A DNA stretch of 64,000 bases from Macrosoma leucophasiata (GCA_036365455.1 JAWQUS010000002.1:930001-994000), one strand, 5' to 3'. Positions 1-10,962 are shown, counted from the first letter of the stretch. Notes: generated by a model not told the origin, from the letters alone. Numbers and translations are program-made.

Positions 1-111
1 TAAAATCAAAATTGACTTCCTGAAATGATTTCGTTCGCCATCATTACCTTACTCATTATACTTGCTGTTGGCAATTCGGTTTCAGCTTCCAAAAATAGAA
101 ATAAACACAAA

Positions 112-416
112 ACGTAACTTAACGCCTGTAATCCCCGAGGCAGAGGTAAATGCATGCATTCAAGCATACATGCGAATACCCACGACTCGCCGGTTACGTT
201 TTGGCCCATGTAACAGGTGGCGAACCTGTTGCCATCTCCGGGCACTTTACCAAACTCCAAGATATTAGGAAACTGCCAGAAAATGGAAAAATCCCAATAG
301 AACCAGAGATAAAGGATTTTTATAGCGTTATCTCTGAAAGTCCCCTACCCGGGAATCGAACCCAGGACCCCCAGCGTAGTAGTGGTGGCCTGCTACCACT
401 ACATTACTGAGGCAGT
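112..416 (-). mobile_element. tRNA-derived SINE, family C, near full length
   Basis: On the minus strand this reads as a tRNA-like head (a GGTAGCCTAGTGGTAGCAGG-type A-box side, then a GGTTCGATTCCCGG B-box) followed by a conserved body ending near CCCCGGGGATTACAGG. Related copies lie at 12000-12440, 16092-16397 and 58206-58510. Fragments lie at 25233-25345, 35372-35500 and 38838-38890. Short open frames here are by-products of the repeat. The family name in databases is not asserted. Confidence 0.8.
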
Positions 417-627
417 TAATTAATAAACACAACTTTACTCTTATGCATGTATAATATAGACATGCATGCAACATACAATTTCAAGCTAAAAATAATATAC
501 ATATTTCATTTTGCCTTTGGAGAATGATTGAATTTAGAATTCACTATAATAATAATGACTTGATCTTTTAAATATTGTATTTATCTCGGGTGACTATTCA
601 ACACATAAGTTAGCTACTGTTAATTTC

Positions 628-830
628 TACTGGTGGTAGAGCTCTAGAGCTCGCGAGTGTAGGCACCACGCCTAACCTAATATACTTCACACCTTAGGGC
701 TCAGGAGTGGTAACGCATCTGCATTTTGACCTCTGGCCATTGTGTAAGTGGCTATAGGCTGCAGTCATCACTTAACATCAATGTGAACTGCATGCTTGTT
801 TGCCACATTTATTATACAAAAAAAAAATAG
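628..830 (+). mobile_element. SINE family A (HaSE2-like), internally deleted copy
   Basis: It starts ACTGGTGGTAGAGCTC, lacks about 80 bases of the middle seen in other copies, and ends in an A-tract after TGCTTGTTTGCCAC. This is the commonest repeat in the window, with over fifteen copies or fragments. The body resembles the lepidopteran HaSE2-type SINEs; that name is from recall, not a search. Confidence 0.7.
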
Positions 831-1409
831 GTACGTCGTTTTTCAGTAGAACCTTGCTTTAATGCGAATGTAGGTTTGTTTGTTATACTTTCACGCTAAA
901 ACTATTTAAACTTTGCACCTACATATTTATTTATTTATTCTTTATATGCACGAAGATGGTACATAAAGGCGGACTTAATGCCACTAGGCATTATCTCCCA
1001 GTCAACCTTTGGGTTATGAAGAGAGCGACATGTAAGTGCAAAACGGGTCTAAATTCAGAAATTATGAGTGGAAAAAATATTAAGAAGACATATATTCTTG
1101 GAGGTAAAGTAACATAGGATATTTGTTTTCTAAAAGTACACGTGGATCATAAGCTAGTATTACATATTTTGTACAAGTAAATCGTTAAAAAAACTATAAA
1201 GTTAAGAGAATTAATTAACTTGGTAGCTTTGTAGGGTAAAATGTTGACTTGAAACTTCTTTATTGTAAAAGTTGTGTATGTAGGTTGTATTAATGTGCTC
1301 GTTAATGTTATGAAACTGAAGCGTGGTGAGATTCTGTACATTGAGATTTATATCACACATACACACCCACACACAAAATATTATTTAATCTGAGATTTAC
1401 TTACCTGAA
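831..1409. other. No gene seen
   Basis: AT-rich DNA between two SINEs. Open frames are short and low in complexity. No splice-flanked coding stretch or RNA gene was recognised. Confidence 0.5.
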
Positions 1410-1770
1410 GCGCGCATGGCCCAGCGGCTGGTGTTGATCGTAAGCGATCTACTCTGTTAAGCACTACGGGCGCGGTCGGGTAGTGTGATGGGTGACCTCT
1501 AGTGGCAAATTAAATGTGCGTTTCCGTGCTTCGGAGGGCACGTTAAGCCGTCGGTCCTGGTTGCTATCGATGGATAGCAGTCGTCAAACCTTGTCGGAGG
1601 CCTTATGGGCGGTTTGAAAACATCTGACAGCGGGTTGGCCACTAACCCACCCACCTCCACCAATCCGCCTTGGAGCAGCGTGGTGGAGTAAGCTCCAGGC
1701 CTCCCCCCAAAAAGGGGAGAGACTCGTGCCCAGCAGTGGGACGTACAATGGGTTGCCATTATTATTACCT
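1410..1770 (+). mobile_element. 5S-rRNA-derived SINE (SINE3-like) with LINE-type tail
   Basis: About 1455-1500 matches the 5S rRNA internal promoter: a GTTAAGCA A-box, GGGCGCGGTC intermediate element and GATGGGTGACC C-box in the right order and spacing. The rest of the element carries CCAGCAGTGGGACGTA near its 3' end, like lepidopteran LINE 3' tails, and ends in an ATT-rich repeat. A second full copy is at 57788-58165, and a 3' part is at 19921-20095. 5S-headed SINEs form the SINE3 class; assignment here is by motif reading. Confidence 0.7.
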
Positions 1771-1849
1771 ACCTGTGTAATACAAACCTATTCACTATTA
1801 TGCGGATATTGTGCGGATCTCGAAACAGCAATCTTCTCATCTTTTTATT

Positions 1850-2097
1850 ATCTAAAGAAGGTGGCAAACATGCATGCAGCTCACATATAGACACCCACAC
1901 TAAGACCAAGGTCGAAATACAGATGCGTTACCACTTCTGAGGCCTAAGGTGTTATGCCTCTGTGCCGGAAATTACAGAGCCGTACATTACCACATGACCG
2001 GACCACGATAGTGCTGAACACTGCCATTTAGCGGCAAGTATATTAGGTAATGTGTGCCCATGCCCGCGAGCTCCGTCACTAGAGCTCTACCACCAGT
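1850..2097 (-). mobile_element. SINE family A copy
   Basis: Minus-strand copy. The A/T-rich tail side is near 1850 and the ACTGGTGGTAGAGCTC head ends at about 2097. Confidence 0.75.
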
Positions 2098-2229
2098 AAA
2101 AAAAAATTTGTAAGTTAATAGAGACATAATAATATCAAGTAAAAGGTTCCATACCAAAATATTGCAGGGAACTCCCATGCAACAAACGGTACTATTCATG
2201 CACGTGTTCGACTCTCACTTGCTCAGTTT

Positions 2230-2825
2230 TTAGGGTATAGTTTCGCCATGTCCGTCTGTCTGTCTGTCCGTCCGCGGTTTAGCGCGAAAACTATACTAGA
2301 GACTTAAAATTTGGCACAAGTATACACCTTAATCACGCCGACAAAGTAGTAGAATAAAACCATGAAAAATAAAATTATTTAGGGTACCTCCCTCCCCTAC
2401 ATGTAACGCGCGGAGAATTTTATTATTTTTCGTTTTCTATATACCTAGTGTGGGATATTATTGGATAGGTCTTTCAAAAATGTTGAGTTAATATCATTTT
2501 TCGGGTGTGTTAATATCATTTTTCGATTTAGTTTACTGTTCGTCACTAATTAAGCTTTAAAGTGCCAATTTTCGTTAGAGTCAAGTGTCCCCCCCACTAC
2601 AAACTAAACGGTTGTTGTTAGAAATTCAAACGTTACGGCGATAGTAGCTACATAAAACGAAATTAAAAAGAAAACTATCACATTTAAGTTGGCTTTACTA
2701 GTTTGTGAGTATTAGTCGGCCAAATGTTATACTCGAATTTTTTTTTCACTGCATTAATCAAACCTAAAAACTACGGAACTCTACACTCAGCTTGGCCCGA
2801 CACGCACTTGACCGGTTTTATTTAT
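2230..2825. repeat. Interspersed repeat with TCTGTCTGTCCGTCC start and CTTGACCGGTTTT end
   Basis: It shares its internal blocks (GTGTGGGATAT, AAACGGTTGTTGTTAGAA, GCACTTGACCGGTTTT) with 46855-47260 and its left end with 59640-59860. No coding capacity was seen. It is a common kind of lepidopteran repeat that also carries a GGGTTCCGTAGT-like motif in some copies. Its class is not resolved. Confidence 0.65.
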
Positions 2826-3149
2826 AATTTTAACTGACATTACCATTTATCTGCAGGACCAACATCAAGTTCAGTCAGTGATATTTATGCTCTCAATTAA
2901 ATCCAATCAACAAATTTTATTTAGTTGCCTATGACGCATAGAATGAGTCAAACAGTGCAACTTGTTTACGCCCCGTATCTTTAAGTCTCCACTCGAAGCG
3001 TTTCCACTCGATGCTATCTGACATATCTGGATGTAGTTATTGTGAAACTATGACCATACATAAAATCAGGTTACAAACCTTGATCTATCTTTTTCTCTGT
3101 ATGTTTTTTGAACAGTACTCTTTAGGTGCCCTGAAGTGGTAAATTGTAT

Positions 3150-3328
3150 TTTTTATGTAATAAAGGTGGCAGGCAAGCATGCAGCTCACATTGATGTTAA
3201 GTGATTACTGCAGCCTATAGATATCTACACAAAAACTAGAGGTCAAAATGCAGATGCGTTGCCACCCCTGAGACCTAAGTTATTACGTCTGTGTGATAGT
3301 TATTTCGGGGCCATACATTACCTGCATT
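3150..3328 (-). mobile_element. SINE family A, 3' part
   Basis: Tail half of a minus-strand copy. It stops at GGGGCCATACATTACC. The head half resumes at 3654 with the same 28-base segment repeated. Confidence 0.65.
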
Positions 3329-3430
3329 CCTGTATGTCCCGCATAATGTTAGATGCATCCCGCAATCTTGTCAGAACGCATGCTGCGTTCAAGTGACACA
3401 AATAGAGCCCAGCGCAGCGTCGCACTGCAT

Positions 3431-3627
3431 CAGGGGTGCGACCGCCTCTAGAATCGACCGTCGATTTTTACTTTAACTAAATAACAATAATCGAAATAAT
3501 CTACCATTATCGCTTGTTTATCACCTACGAAAGCGAGAACATCAATCAGATTATCAATACTACTTTTAAAGGAGCAACAAATCGACATGAAAATTTGACA
3601 GCAATGACAATTCCGGTCGCACCCCTG
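3431..3627. mobile_element. Short MITE with perfect 14-bp terminal inverted repeats
   Basis: The left end CAGGGGTGCGACCG is perfectly inverted at the right end (3614-3627). The length is 197 bp with an AT-rich core and no coding capacity. CAGGGG-type ends are typical of hAT superfamily elements. The 8-base flanks match only partly, so a target duplication is not proven. Confidence 0.65.
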
Positions 3628-3653
3628 TTACCCATTCAATTTCCACCTATATA

Positions 3654-3795
3654 TTGATAGTTATTACGGGGTCATACATTACCATCTAACCGGAACATGA
3701 TAGTGCTGAACTACCATTTGGCGGCAGATAGATTAGCTAATGCGGTGCTGCCTATGCCATCAAGTCCCTACACTGAAACTCTACCACCAGTAAAA
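3654..3795 (-). mobile_element. SINE family A, head part
   Basis: Minus-strand head ending in the inverse of ACTGGTGGTAGAG. It begins with a segment also present at 3294-3321. Confidence 0.65.
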
Positions 3796-4032
3796 TTTGT
3801 ATAACTCGGTACTTATCTATTAAAACTTTTTCAAATATTTTAACTAAATACCGAAAAACAATCGTGTTTTTCCTTTACGTGCGTTTCGTTTTTACAGTCA
3901 TAAAAAATGAATTTATAATTAGCAACAAGTCCTTGATTTAACAAGAGATTCTCATTACTATTGTGCGCTTATTGTTGATTATCGTATAAAGTTATAAATT
4001 TAAGTCCAATAATCATTAAAAAGAGCAAAGAA

Positions 4033-4160
4033 AAAATGGTAGGTAATGTAAGGCCCGGTAATAATTATCACAGAGATTATAACAGCTATGGTCTTAGGGG
4101 TGGCAAGGCATCTGCATTTTGAGCTTTGGTTTTGTGTAGATGTCAATAGGCTGCTTCACT
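4033..4160 (+). mobile_element. SINE family A, 3' fragment
   Basis: It has the GGTGGCAAGGCATCTGCATTTTG block and the following tail, and lies directly upstream of a second copy. Confidence 0.55.
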
Positions 4161-4168
4161 TACCATTT

Positions 4169-4464
4169 TTACTGGTGGTAGAGCTCCCGTGACGGAGCTC
4201 GCGGGCGTAGGCACCACCGCATCACCTAATATACTTGCCGCTAAGTGGTAGTGGTAGTGATACAGCTCTATCGTGTTCCGGTCAGGTGGTAATATACGAC
4301 CCTGTAATTTCCGGCACAGAGGCATAACACCTAATGCCTCAGGAGTGGTAGCGCATCTGCATTTTGACCTCTGGTCATTGTGTGGGTGTCTTTAGGCTGC
4401 AGTCATCACTTAACATCAATGTAAACTGCATGATTGTTTACCACTTCCATTACATAAAAAAAAA
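4169..4464 (+). mobile_element. SINE family A, near full length
   Basis: It begins ACTGGTGGTAGAGCTCCCGTG and ends in a run of A's at about 4456-4464. It abuts the open frame that continues into the 4544 exon, so the ATG at 4465 right after the A-tail is probably not a real gene start. Confidence 0.8.
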
Positions 4465-4543
4465 ATGCAGTTCATAGTAGTTAAGGTTAAAGGCGGAATG
4501 CCAATCGACATCATTATAAATACCAACTCCTTTCCATTCGCAG

Positions 4544-4986
4544 ATCAACCAAAACCGGCCAGAGAACCTTCAAAGCAAGCCACGCCTTCTAAACGCAAGC
4601 TGTCTCTTGAACCAGCGAAAACGCAGAAAGATACCAAAAAAGCTGAAACACCAACAAAGACGAAACTGCCTACCCTCGAGTCCTTGAATCCTGGTTACAC
4701 GAGGTTCGGTTTCAGGATGAACGTTGCTGACAACCCATTCACCATCAAAAAAGATAAGCCATTTATAGTCAAGCCTGTAAAGAAGATTTTATCAAGACAA
4801 ACGACATGTTTGCCGTCGCTCAACGGGCAAACAGTGAGGCGGGAAGTTGCTAAGCAAACGGTGATGAGGGAGAAATCCTTCACTGAAAAACGTGATGTAA
4901 ATAGAAAGGAGAACAGAACGGTGATCAAAGGTGTTAGGACCAACAGGCGGTTTGAGCTGCAGATGAAACTGAGAAATATTAATTAG
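4544..4986 (+). CDS. 3'-terminal exon of an unrecognised basic protein
   Basis: A 147-codon open frame follows a good 3' splice site (pyrimidine tract then CGCAG, exon from 4544) and ends at a TAG stop (4984-4986). The first two bases complete a codon begun in an upstream exon. The protein is rich in Lys, Arg and Thr. A disordered Pro/Lys part (PAREPSKQATPSKRK and similar) is followed by a more structured PGYTRFGFRMN stretch and a basic tail ending QMKLRNIN. Composition is clearly non-random and unlike the repeats around it, so it is probably a real last exon of a gene whose earlier exons lie upstream, possibly outside the window. Such basic tails occur in chromatin or microtubule-binding proteins, but no family was recognised. 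The frame stays open upstream to an ATG at 4465, directly after a SINE A-tail, which is unlikely to be the native start. Confidence 0.55.
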
Positions 4987-5008
4987 GTTGATAGAGATAT
5001 ACTGGTTA

Positions 5009-5652
5009 GGGGCTGTTCATAAAATAAATCACGCTAAATAAGCTATTTCTGACCCCCTCCCATATTGTCACGCTGTCACACTATGTATGACCCCCCCCCC
5101 CGCCCTAAAAATATTACGTAACAAATACTAAGACCCCTCCCACCGAATTAAAATATGAAATATACATATATATTTATTTAGTTTTTGTAATGAAGGAGAC
5201 GTTTCAAAATGTATGGACCTTGGGCCCGCACTACCCTGTATTGAGAGAAGAAGCATAAAATACTAAATCATTTTCAGCTATTCAAATCGTTTAATATTCC
5301 TTCAATTAATTGTCGTTAGTATATTTTAAAAACAAGAATGTCACAGTAGCAATATGGTGATATATTGTTGTCATACAAAAATTACATAAAATAAATGTTT
5401 CCGACAAAAAACAACGATTAAAATGATTGATGAGTATTTTTCTCTATCTTTTGATATAGTGTACAAGGCGGGGGCCCAACGTGGAAATTGTCCTTTCAAT
5501 GAATCATTATCTTTTATAACGAATTTTTTAATGAACTGTAAACGTCACGTTGCCGGAATCCCCCCCCCCCCCCGGTTACCCTCTGTCACATTTTGTCACG
5601 CTCACCGAGACCCCTCCCCCCTTGAATGCGAACGTATATCATGAACGGCCCC
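5009..5652. mobile_element. MITE family M1 (GGGGC-GTTCAT ends) carrying a nested repeat
   Basis: The ends are imperfect inverted repeats: GGGGCTGTTCATAAAATA on the left and ATGAACGGCCCC on the right. Inside each end is a GTCACGCT / TGTCACGCT-type C-rich subterminal block. A shorter relative without the insert is at 51842-52153. About 5192-5464 is a separate repeat, also found inverted at 17141-17285 and in part at 60410-60540. The AATAAA at 5023-5028 lies inside this element. Confidence 0.7.
5023..5028 (+). promoter_or_regulatory. Candidate polyadenylation signal for the 4544-4986 exon
   Basis: AATAAA lies 37 bases after the TAG stop. It falls within the terminal repeat of the MITE that begins at 5009, so the gene may use a transposon-supplied signal. 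Transcript ends were not seen. Confidence 0.4.
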
Positions 5653-6304
5653 TCATAGGCTAGATATAGGTTTTAGCTTTAACGTGTAATATAGTTTTTT
5701 TTTTTATTTAGTTTTAGTTGTTTTTTTTTTTCTTTAGATCAAGTGGCAAACAATGATTTCACATTCACAGTTGTGGAGTATTGGACATAAAATGAAGAAT
5801 AGGGTGTTGCCGTTTTTAGGGTTAAAATCTTACTTTTCCGCAAGAAATTATGAGAGCGTACATAACTATCTTAGATTATGGGGCGATAGTAGATCTTCAA
5901 GCTTAACTTAACCAGAGTTCTATCGACGGTAGAATTACGCTTTGTCTTCTTCAATAATACCCACAACACGTACGAAGTCATTTAAAGCAACATTCAACAC
6001 ACAGTGTTTATGTGTAATTTCTCTCCAAAACTAGACTCGTGCAGGCATCAGTCTATTTCATAATTAATTGTATATGTATATTACGAAGTGATTGATGTGC
6101 CAACATGCATCTCTGTTTGCAGTGTAGCAGTAAATTATATGATAGTTTGGGCTAAAGTTAGTCGCAACTGTCACCCATGATTGCTTATAGTGACAAGGCC
6201 TGGGTTTGAAGATGTTGAGGATTAATATAGTCATAATCATCATCAGCCTGTAGACGTCCACTGCTGAACATAGGCCTTCCTCGAAGACTTCCACATTAAT
6301 CTAT
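5653..6304. other. No gene; short LINE 3'-tail fragment near 6230-6295
   Basis: AT-rich sequence. At about 6230-6295 there is a minus-strand block with CATCATCAGCCTGTAGACGT and CACTGCTGAACATAGGCC, typical of lepidopteran LINE 3' ends. Nothing else was recognised. Confidence 0.5.
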
Positions 6305-6592
6305 TTTTTTATGTAATGGAAGTTGCAAACAAGCATGCAGTCCACATTGATGTTAAGTGATGACTGCAGCCTATAGACACCCACACAAATACCAAGGTCA
6401 AAATGCAGATGCGTTACCACTCCTGAGGCCTAAAATGTTATGCCTCAGTGGCAGAAATTACAGGGCCGTACTTTATTACCTGATCGGAACACGATAGTGC
6501 TGAACACTACAATTTAGCGGCAAGTATATTAGGTAATGCGGTGGTGCCCACGCCCGCGTGCTCCGTCACTGGAGCTCTACCACCTGGGCGGT
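6305..6592 (-). mobile_element. SINE family A, near full length
   Basis: Minus-strand copy from the T-rich tail near 6305 to the head inverse at about 6592. Confidence 0.75.
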
Positions 6593-6691
6593 CTGCATCC
6601 AACAGCTCCCCGCAACCTTGATCAGGTCGTCGGTGCATCTCGGAGAGCATTGCATTTTTTTTATCTATTTTCGATTTAATTTTGATACTTA

Positions 6692-6837
6692 CCCCCTTAT
6701 TCATAAACGTATTTTAGCTAAAGTGTTGCTAATCTCTCCTTTGTTTTTTTCTATCCTGCACATTTGACAATGCAACTGACAAAGACGAAGCATTCTATAG
6801 CTAAAACGTCTCTAAAGTACGTTTATGAATAAGGGGG
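6692..6837. mobile_element. PIF/Harbinger-like MITE, copy 1
   Basis: A 146-bp element with inverted ends CCCCCTTATTCATAAACGT and a TTA on each side (6689-6691 and 6838-6840). Three-base TTA/TAA target duplications are the mark of PIF/Harbinger elements. The second copy is at 32001-32144. It has no coding capacity. Confidence 0.8.
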
Positions 6838-7371
6838 TTACAATTTAGTTTTCCCACCGATGACAGTAAATGATAAAGTATCCTATATCTGGGACGCAAG
6901 AACATCAAATGTTATCTATGTAACTAAACCGTATATATATCTCCCTGATAGTGTTGCTAATCAATGAAATCAGCCTCAAACGTTTTAATTGTTTTAACAC
7001 ATTAACGTAGTTTGTTATTCTTTATATTTTTATGTTTAATATATAACACATTATAACAGTATTAATTAAGGTCGGGGCACGTTTAGATTTTCTTTTTGTA
7101 TTTTTAATCTGTGCCATTTTATATGAGAATCGTGTATGCCGTTTTTATGACTGTTTAAACGGATTAAAGAAGTTATTTTTATTAATAGTTTAATTTTACA
7201 GTAAATGTTTTCACAATTGTTTTTAATCATAGATCTTATAAAAATAGGCGTGTTGTCCGTGCTTCTACGATGGCAAGACAAACGCCAATTCATTTAATCG
7301 GAGACACTTTATTTTTTCCAATACAGTCAAAGTATAGCTTTATATAGGAATACTGATCCGATGACGATATT

Positions 7372-7540
7372 CGACGACCTGGTTAGTCCAGCGGTGTGAG
7401 ATGACCGTTTGATTCGAAAGGTCGCGGGTTCGATCGCCGCACCGGGATAAATGTTTATATGGCCTACAGATATCTGTTTCATGTCTGGGTGTTTGTGTAT
7501 GTGTTGTATGTGTGGGGCTGTGAATGTAAGCGTTTATTTT
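7372..7540 (+). mobile_element. tRNA-derived SINE, family B
   Basis: The head GGTTAGTCCAGCGGTGTGAG and B-box GGGTTCGATCG are followed by the ATGGCCTACAGATATCTGTT body and a GTGAATGTAAGCG end. Other copies are at 16491-16700, 19077-19280 (minus), 30597-30756 (minus) and 52716-52940. It is tRNA-like, but the CCA end and clean cloverleaf of a real tRNA gene are absent. Confidence 0.8.
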
Positions 7541-7600
7541 AGTTTTAAAAAAACTACAATGTGTTGGCGCAAAACGAAACATCTCCATTAATAGCAATAC

Positions 7601-7875
7601 ATTTACTGGTGGGAGAGTCAGTGGAGGCACTGGAGGGCGTAGGCAGGCACCACTGCGTTACCTATCTGCCGCCAAATAGGAGTTGTTCAGCACTATTGCG
7701 TACCGGTTTGATGGAATGGTAACAATTGTCACAGAGACATAAGACAAAGGTTTCAGGAGTGGCAACGCATCTGCGTTTTGTCCTCTAATTTTTGTGTAGA
7801 TGTCTATAGACTGCCTGCAGTTATCACTTAACATATATGTTAACTACATGCTTGTTTGTTGCCACCTGCTTTATA
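7601..7875 (+). mobile_element. SINE family A, diverged
   Basis: The head TTTACTGGTGGGAGAG is followed by the usual body and a degenerate tail. It directly follows the family B SINE. Confidence 0.7.
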
Positions 7876-9188
7876 TAAGGAAAACAAAACACTCTAAGGA
7901 GTTATTTAAAAAAAACAACAAGTTTGGCTACAATCAGATTTATTAATGTCTCAACATAGAAGCACAGCATGGTAAATGATCAGCACTCTGTGCTATACAT
8001 CATACATACATTCATTCAACAAAACACGTGTATTCACGCTGTTAACACATTATGTAAATACAGATTATTTTTAATACACCTTTGCTTGTTCAAATAGCGT
8101 CGTTTTTTATCTGTATTACCACAGAGAATCACAGTATTTTAAAAACTAGGACCATTATAAAGTAGACTAAAAGATAATTTACATTGCCTCAATTATCAGT
8201 TCATGCGCTCGGTTTTGCTCGATAATAAGCGTTATAGTTAGTACTTGAGTGCTTAGTGCGAGTTACACCTCCAATAACTTCACCATCAAGTCCATATATT
8301 AATAATCTAACGAAGTCATAGATTTATTATCTACTTCGTTAGATTGTAAATCTATGATCAAGTCAATCGAAATAACAAAAAACATTATCGTTAACTGTCA
8401 AAATTTTGTACTTTAATGGCCGAAAACTCAATCTTCACTTAATTTTAAACAACCCCCAAACATAAGGTATTTCTGTCGATTGCACGTGTTTTATAAAGAC
8501 AAAAGAAGTCCCACTAAAATTTATCCCACTAAAATTTAAGCAACGTTTGAGTATCTGGCCAAAAGTTTTAAAATTATTGACGATTTTAAGTATAAATAAA
8601 TACGACAAAAATTGATGTTCATGGTATGAACATTTTTAACGAGTCGTAATAGGTCAAAGACAGCAAAATACGCACTAACCATACAGTACAGCGCCACTGA
8701 TGCATAGTACCTATTTCGTACATAATATGCAGTCATTATTGACTATCGCAGAATCGCTACCGAGGACATGGACTCTTATTGAGGAACAGATCTAAATAAT
8801 AACGCAACAGCACTTTCCATTCTTATTTCCTATCTTTTTTTATCATGTATCGTTCATTGTACTTCGCTGAATACTTGAGCATTTTATATTTTACTTATAT
8901 AGGATCGTTTTGTACTATGTTATTTTAGGATCTATAACATTTTGTTTTAGAAAAATATTAACTATACATAATATACTTTAAAAATATGACATTGGAGGAG
9001 AATGAGAAATTTGCTTAGATTTTTTTTTATTAAATGCAACTCCACGAGGGATCATTCCTACATTCTACATTCGATTTTCAAATGCTATTACGATATTATT
9101 CAATCTATATGAAGATGTCCGTGTATCACATTGAAATCATCCACGAACATAAAACACTTGTACTGTTTTAAAATATATCTTACACTTA
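7876..9188. other. No gene; AT-rich
   Basis: No coding exon or known repeat was recognised. A small hairpin at 8306-8346 pairs AATCTAACGAAGT with ACTTCGTTAGATT. Confidence 0.45.
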
Positions 9189-9352
9189 GGGTGAGATTCA
9201 CGGACTGGACTACGACTTTACTTTGAGCTAAGTATGCTTAAAACTGTAAAAACTCATGCTTTACTGACAGTTCTAAGCATACTGTGCTGAAAGTAAAGTC
9301 CGTACTACGACTAAAGTAAAGTCGTAGTAACTATGGTCTGTGAATATCGCCC
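9189..9352. mobile_element. Fold-back MITE
   Basis: The 164-bp unit has ends GGGTGAGATTCACGGAC (left) and the inverse of GGGCGATATTCACAGACC (right). The inversion continues inward through TACGACTTTACTTT and TAAGTATGCTTA-like arms, so nearly the whole unit can fold on itself. Confidence 0.6.
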
Positions 9353-10230
9353 ATACACAATTGATTACCCTCTTGATTCCCTGCTGTAGGGAGAGGAGAG
9401 GCTAATCAATACTCTTCAATCTAGCATTCATACACAAGAAAATTATACAAATTAAAAGAAATAAATATCTCACTCCTTTTTGGAAATACTAACAAACCTT
9501 AATTCGCATTGGTTTAAAATAAATGTAATACATCACGGTCCCTATTAATTACAGGCGTTATGTTTATAGTTTTTACATTTTCAAAAAAACTTAAATTCAT
9601 TTCAAAACTTAAATTGGAATTTTTACAAAGATCAACCCATGCATTTAGGTATTGTCTTGTTTCTCGGATTGTGTGAATCCAACTTAGAGTTTGAGGCAAA
9701 AGTCAACTGGCATAATAAAATTAATACATTGATACTTTCTGAAATAGGTAATTTATAAACATAGAACAAGTAACGGAATCTTTTGAATTTCAAAATGTTT
9801 ACACTTTTATTATGTATGAGACTTATACTCGCAGTATATTCCTGCAAACTTCAATCGCTTCAGCTTACAGCTATTCAGCTTATAGCTTATAGCTCTTCGG
9901 ATTAAATTAGAGAAGATATTTTATTAGATACTTATGATATCAAAATTTGTACTTAACTCAAAGTGACTCTTATTTAATAAAAAATGCCGCGATTGCGATT
10001 ATCCAAATCAATCAATATCTACTGATGATTCGGATATCTAAAATGCCTGATAACTGTGTGTAATCGTTACTCAGTGTAGTAAAGATTTGGATGTTGCCAT
10101 AATTAAAAACATTGCGAAACCTTTATCTCTTTCGGACACCACCTGTGACGTTGGTCGACCATTTTGATCAAATTTTGACTAATACCGCACTATCAGTACA
10201 TCAGTACTTACGTAGGCAGTGTGCAGCAGA

Positions 10231-10404
10231 GACAATCGGATAGTTTCGACTTCGTAGAGCAGTGATTCCCAAAGTGGTCCATATAGACCCCCTGGGGTCT
10301 ATGGGAGACTCGATGGGGTCTACATTTATGCGTAAATAAAAATGGGACATATGGGAAAATGGGTCCACCGAAACCAGAAAAAAGTCGAAACTATCCGATC
10401 GTCT
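10231..10404. repeat. 22-bp inverted repeat flanking a hAT-like end
   Basis: 10231-10252 and 10383-10404 are inverted copies with one mismatch (core ATCGGATAGTTTCGAC). Between them, at about 10260, is CAGTGATTCCCAAAGTGG, which resembles the ends of hAT elements with CAGTGGTTC termini. No matching right end was found. Confidence 0.5.
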
Positions 10405-10962
10405 CTTTCCTAAACTCGATGTGCAATATTTCTTGCTGGGTACTCTAATAGGTATAAATGCGGCAATAGGACACAATAAAAGCAAAACGCAGAAACTTTA
10501 GTAATACCGTCTCAATTTAACGCGATGGTACCGGCTGTACACGCTGCAATAGCTCTAATGGTATTTGTTGAATGATTTAGAATTAGAATTGCCCGAAGTT
10601 CCGACTGCGACAAATATTGTTACTTTAACGAGTCTAGAATTATTGTGGGCTAAGTTCAATAGGTTTCTATGCTTGAGCTAATAAATTTTAACTTAAATGC
10701 CCATGTTGATTCAAGGACGGCACCAACTAGGTAAAGGTGATATCCGATGAGTATACTGTTTTCTCTGTAAGGCCCCGCCTCAATGTGACCATACGTCCCA
10801 TTAGACAGTCCCGTTTTCCCTCGTCCCAGTGTCCCCGAGGAAACATTTGAGACACGGAATTGTCCCGTTTGCAGGTTAAATCACGAAGTTTATAGAATAA
10901 ACAGATAAATAAAGATAAACAGTAAAACAAAAACCAAAGAGGTGACAGAGATCGATTGGATC

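Noticed and set aside
5423..5644. 73-codon frame with a Pro run
   Set aside because: It lies inside the M1 MITE; the Pro run is a poly-C tract.
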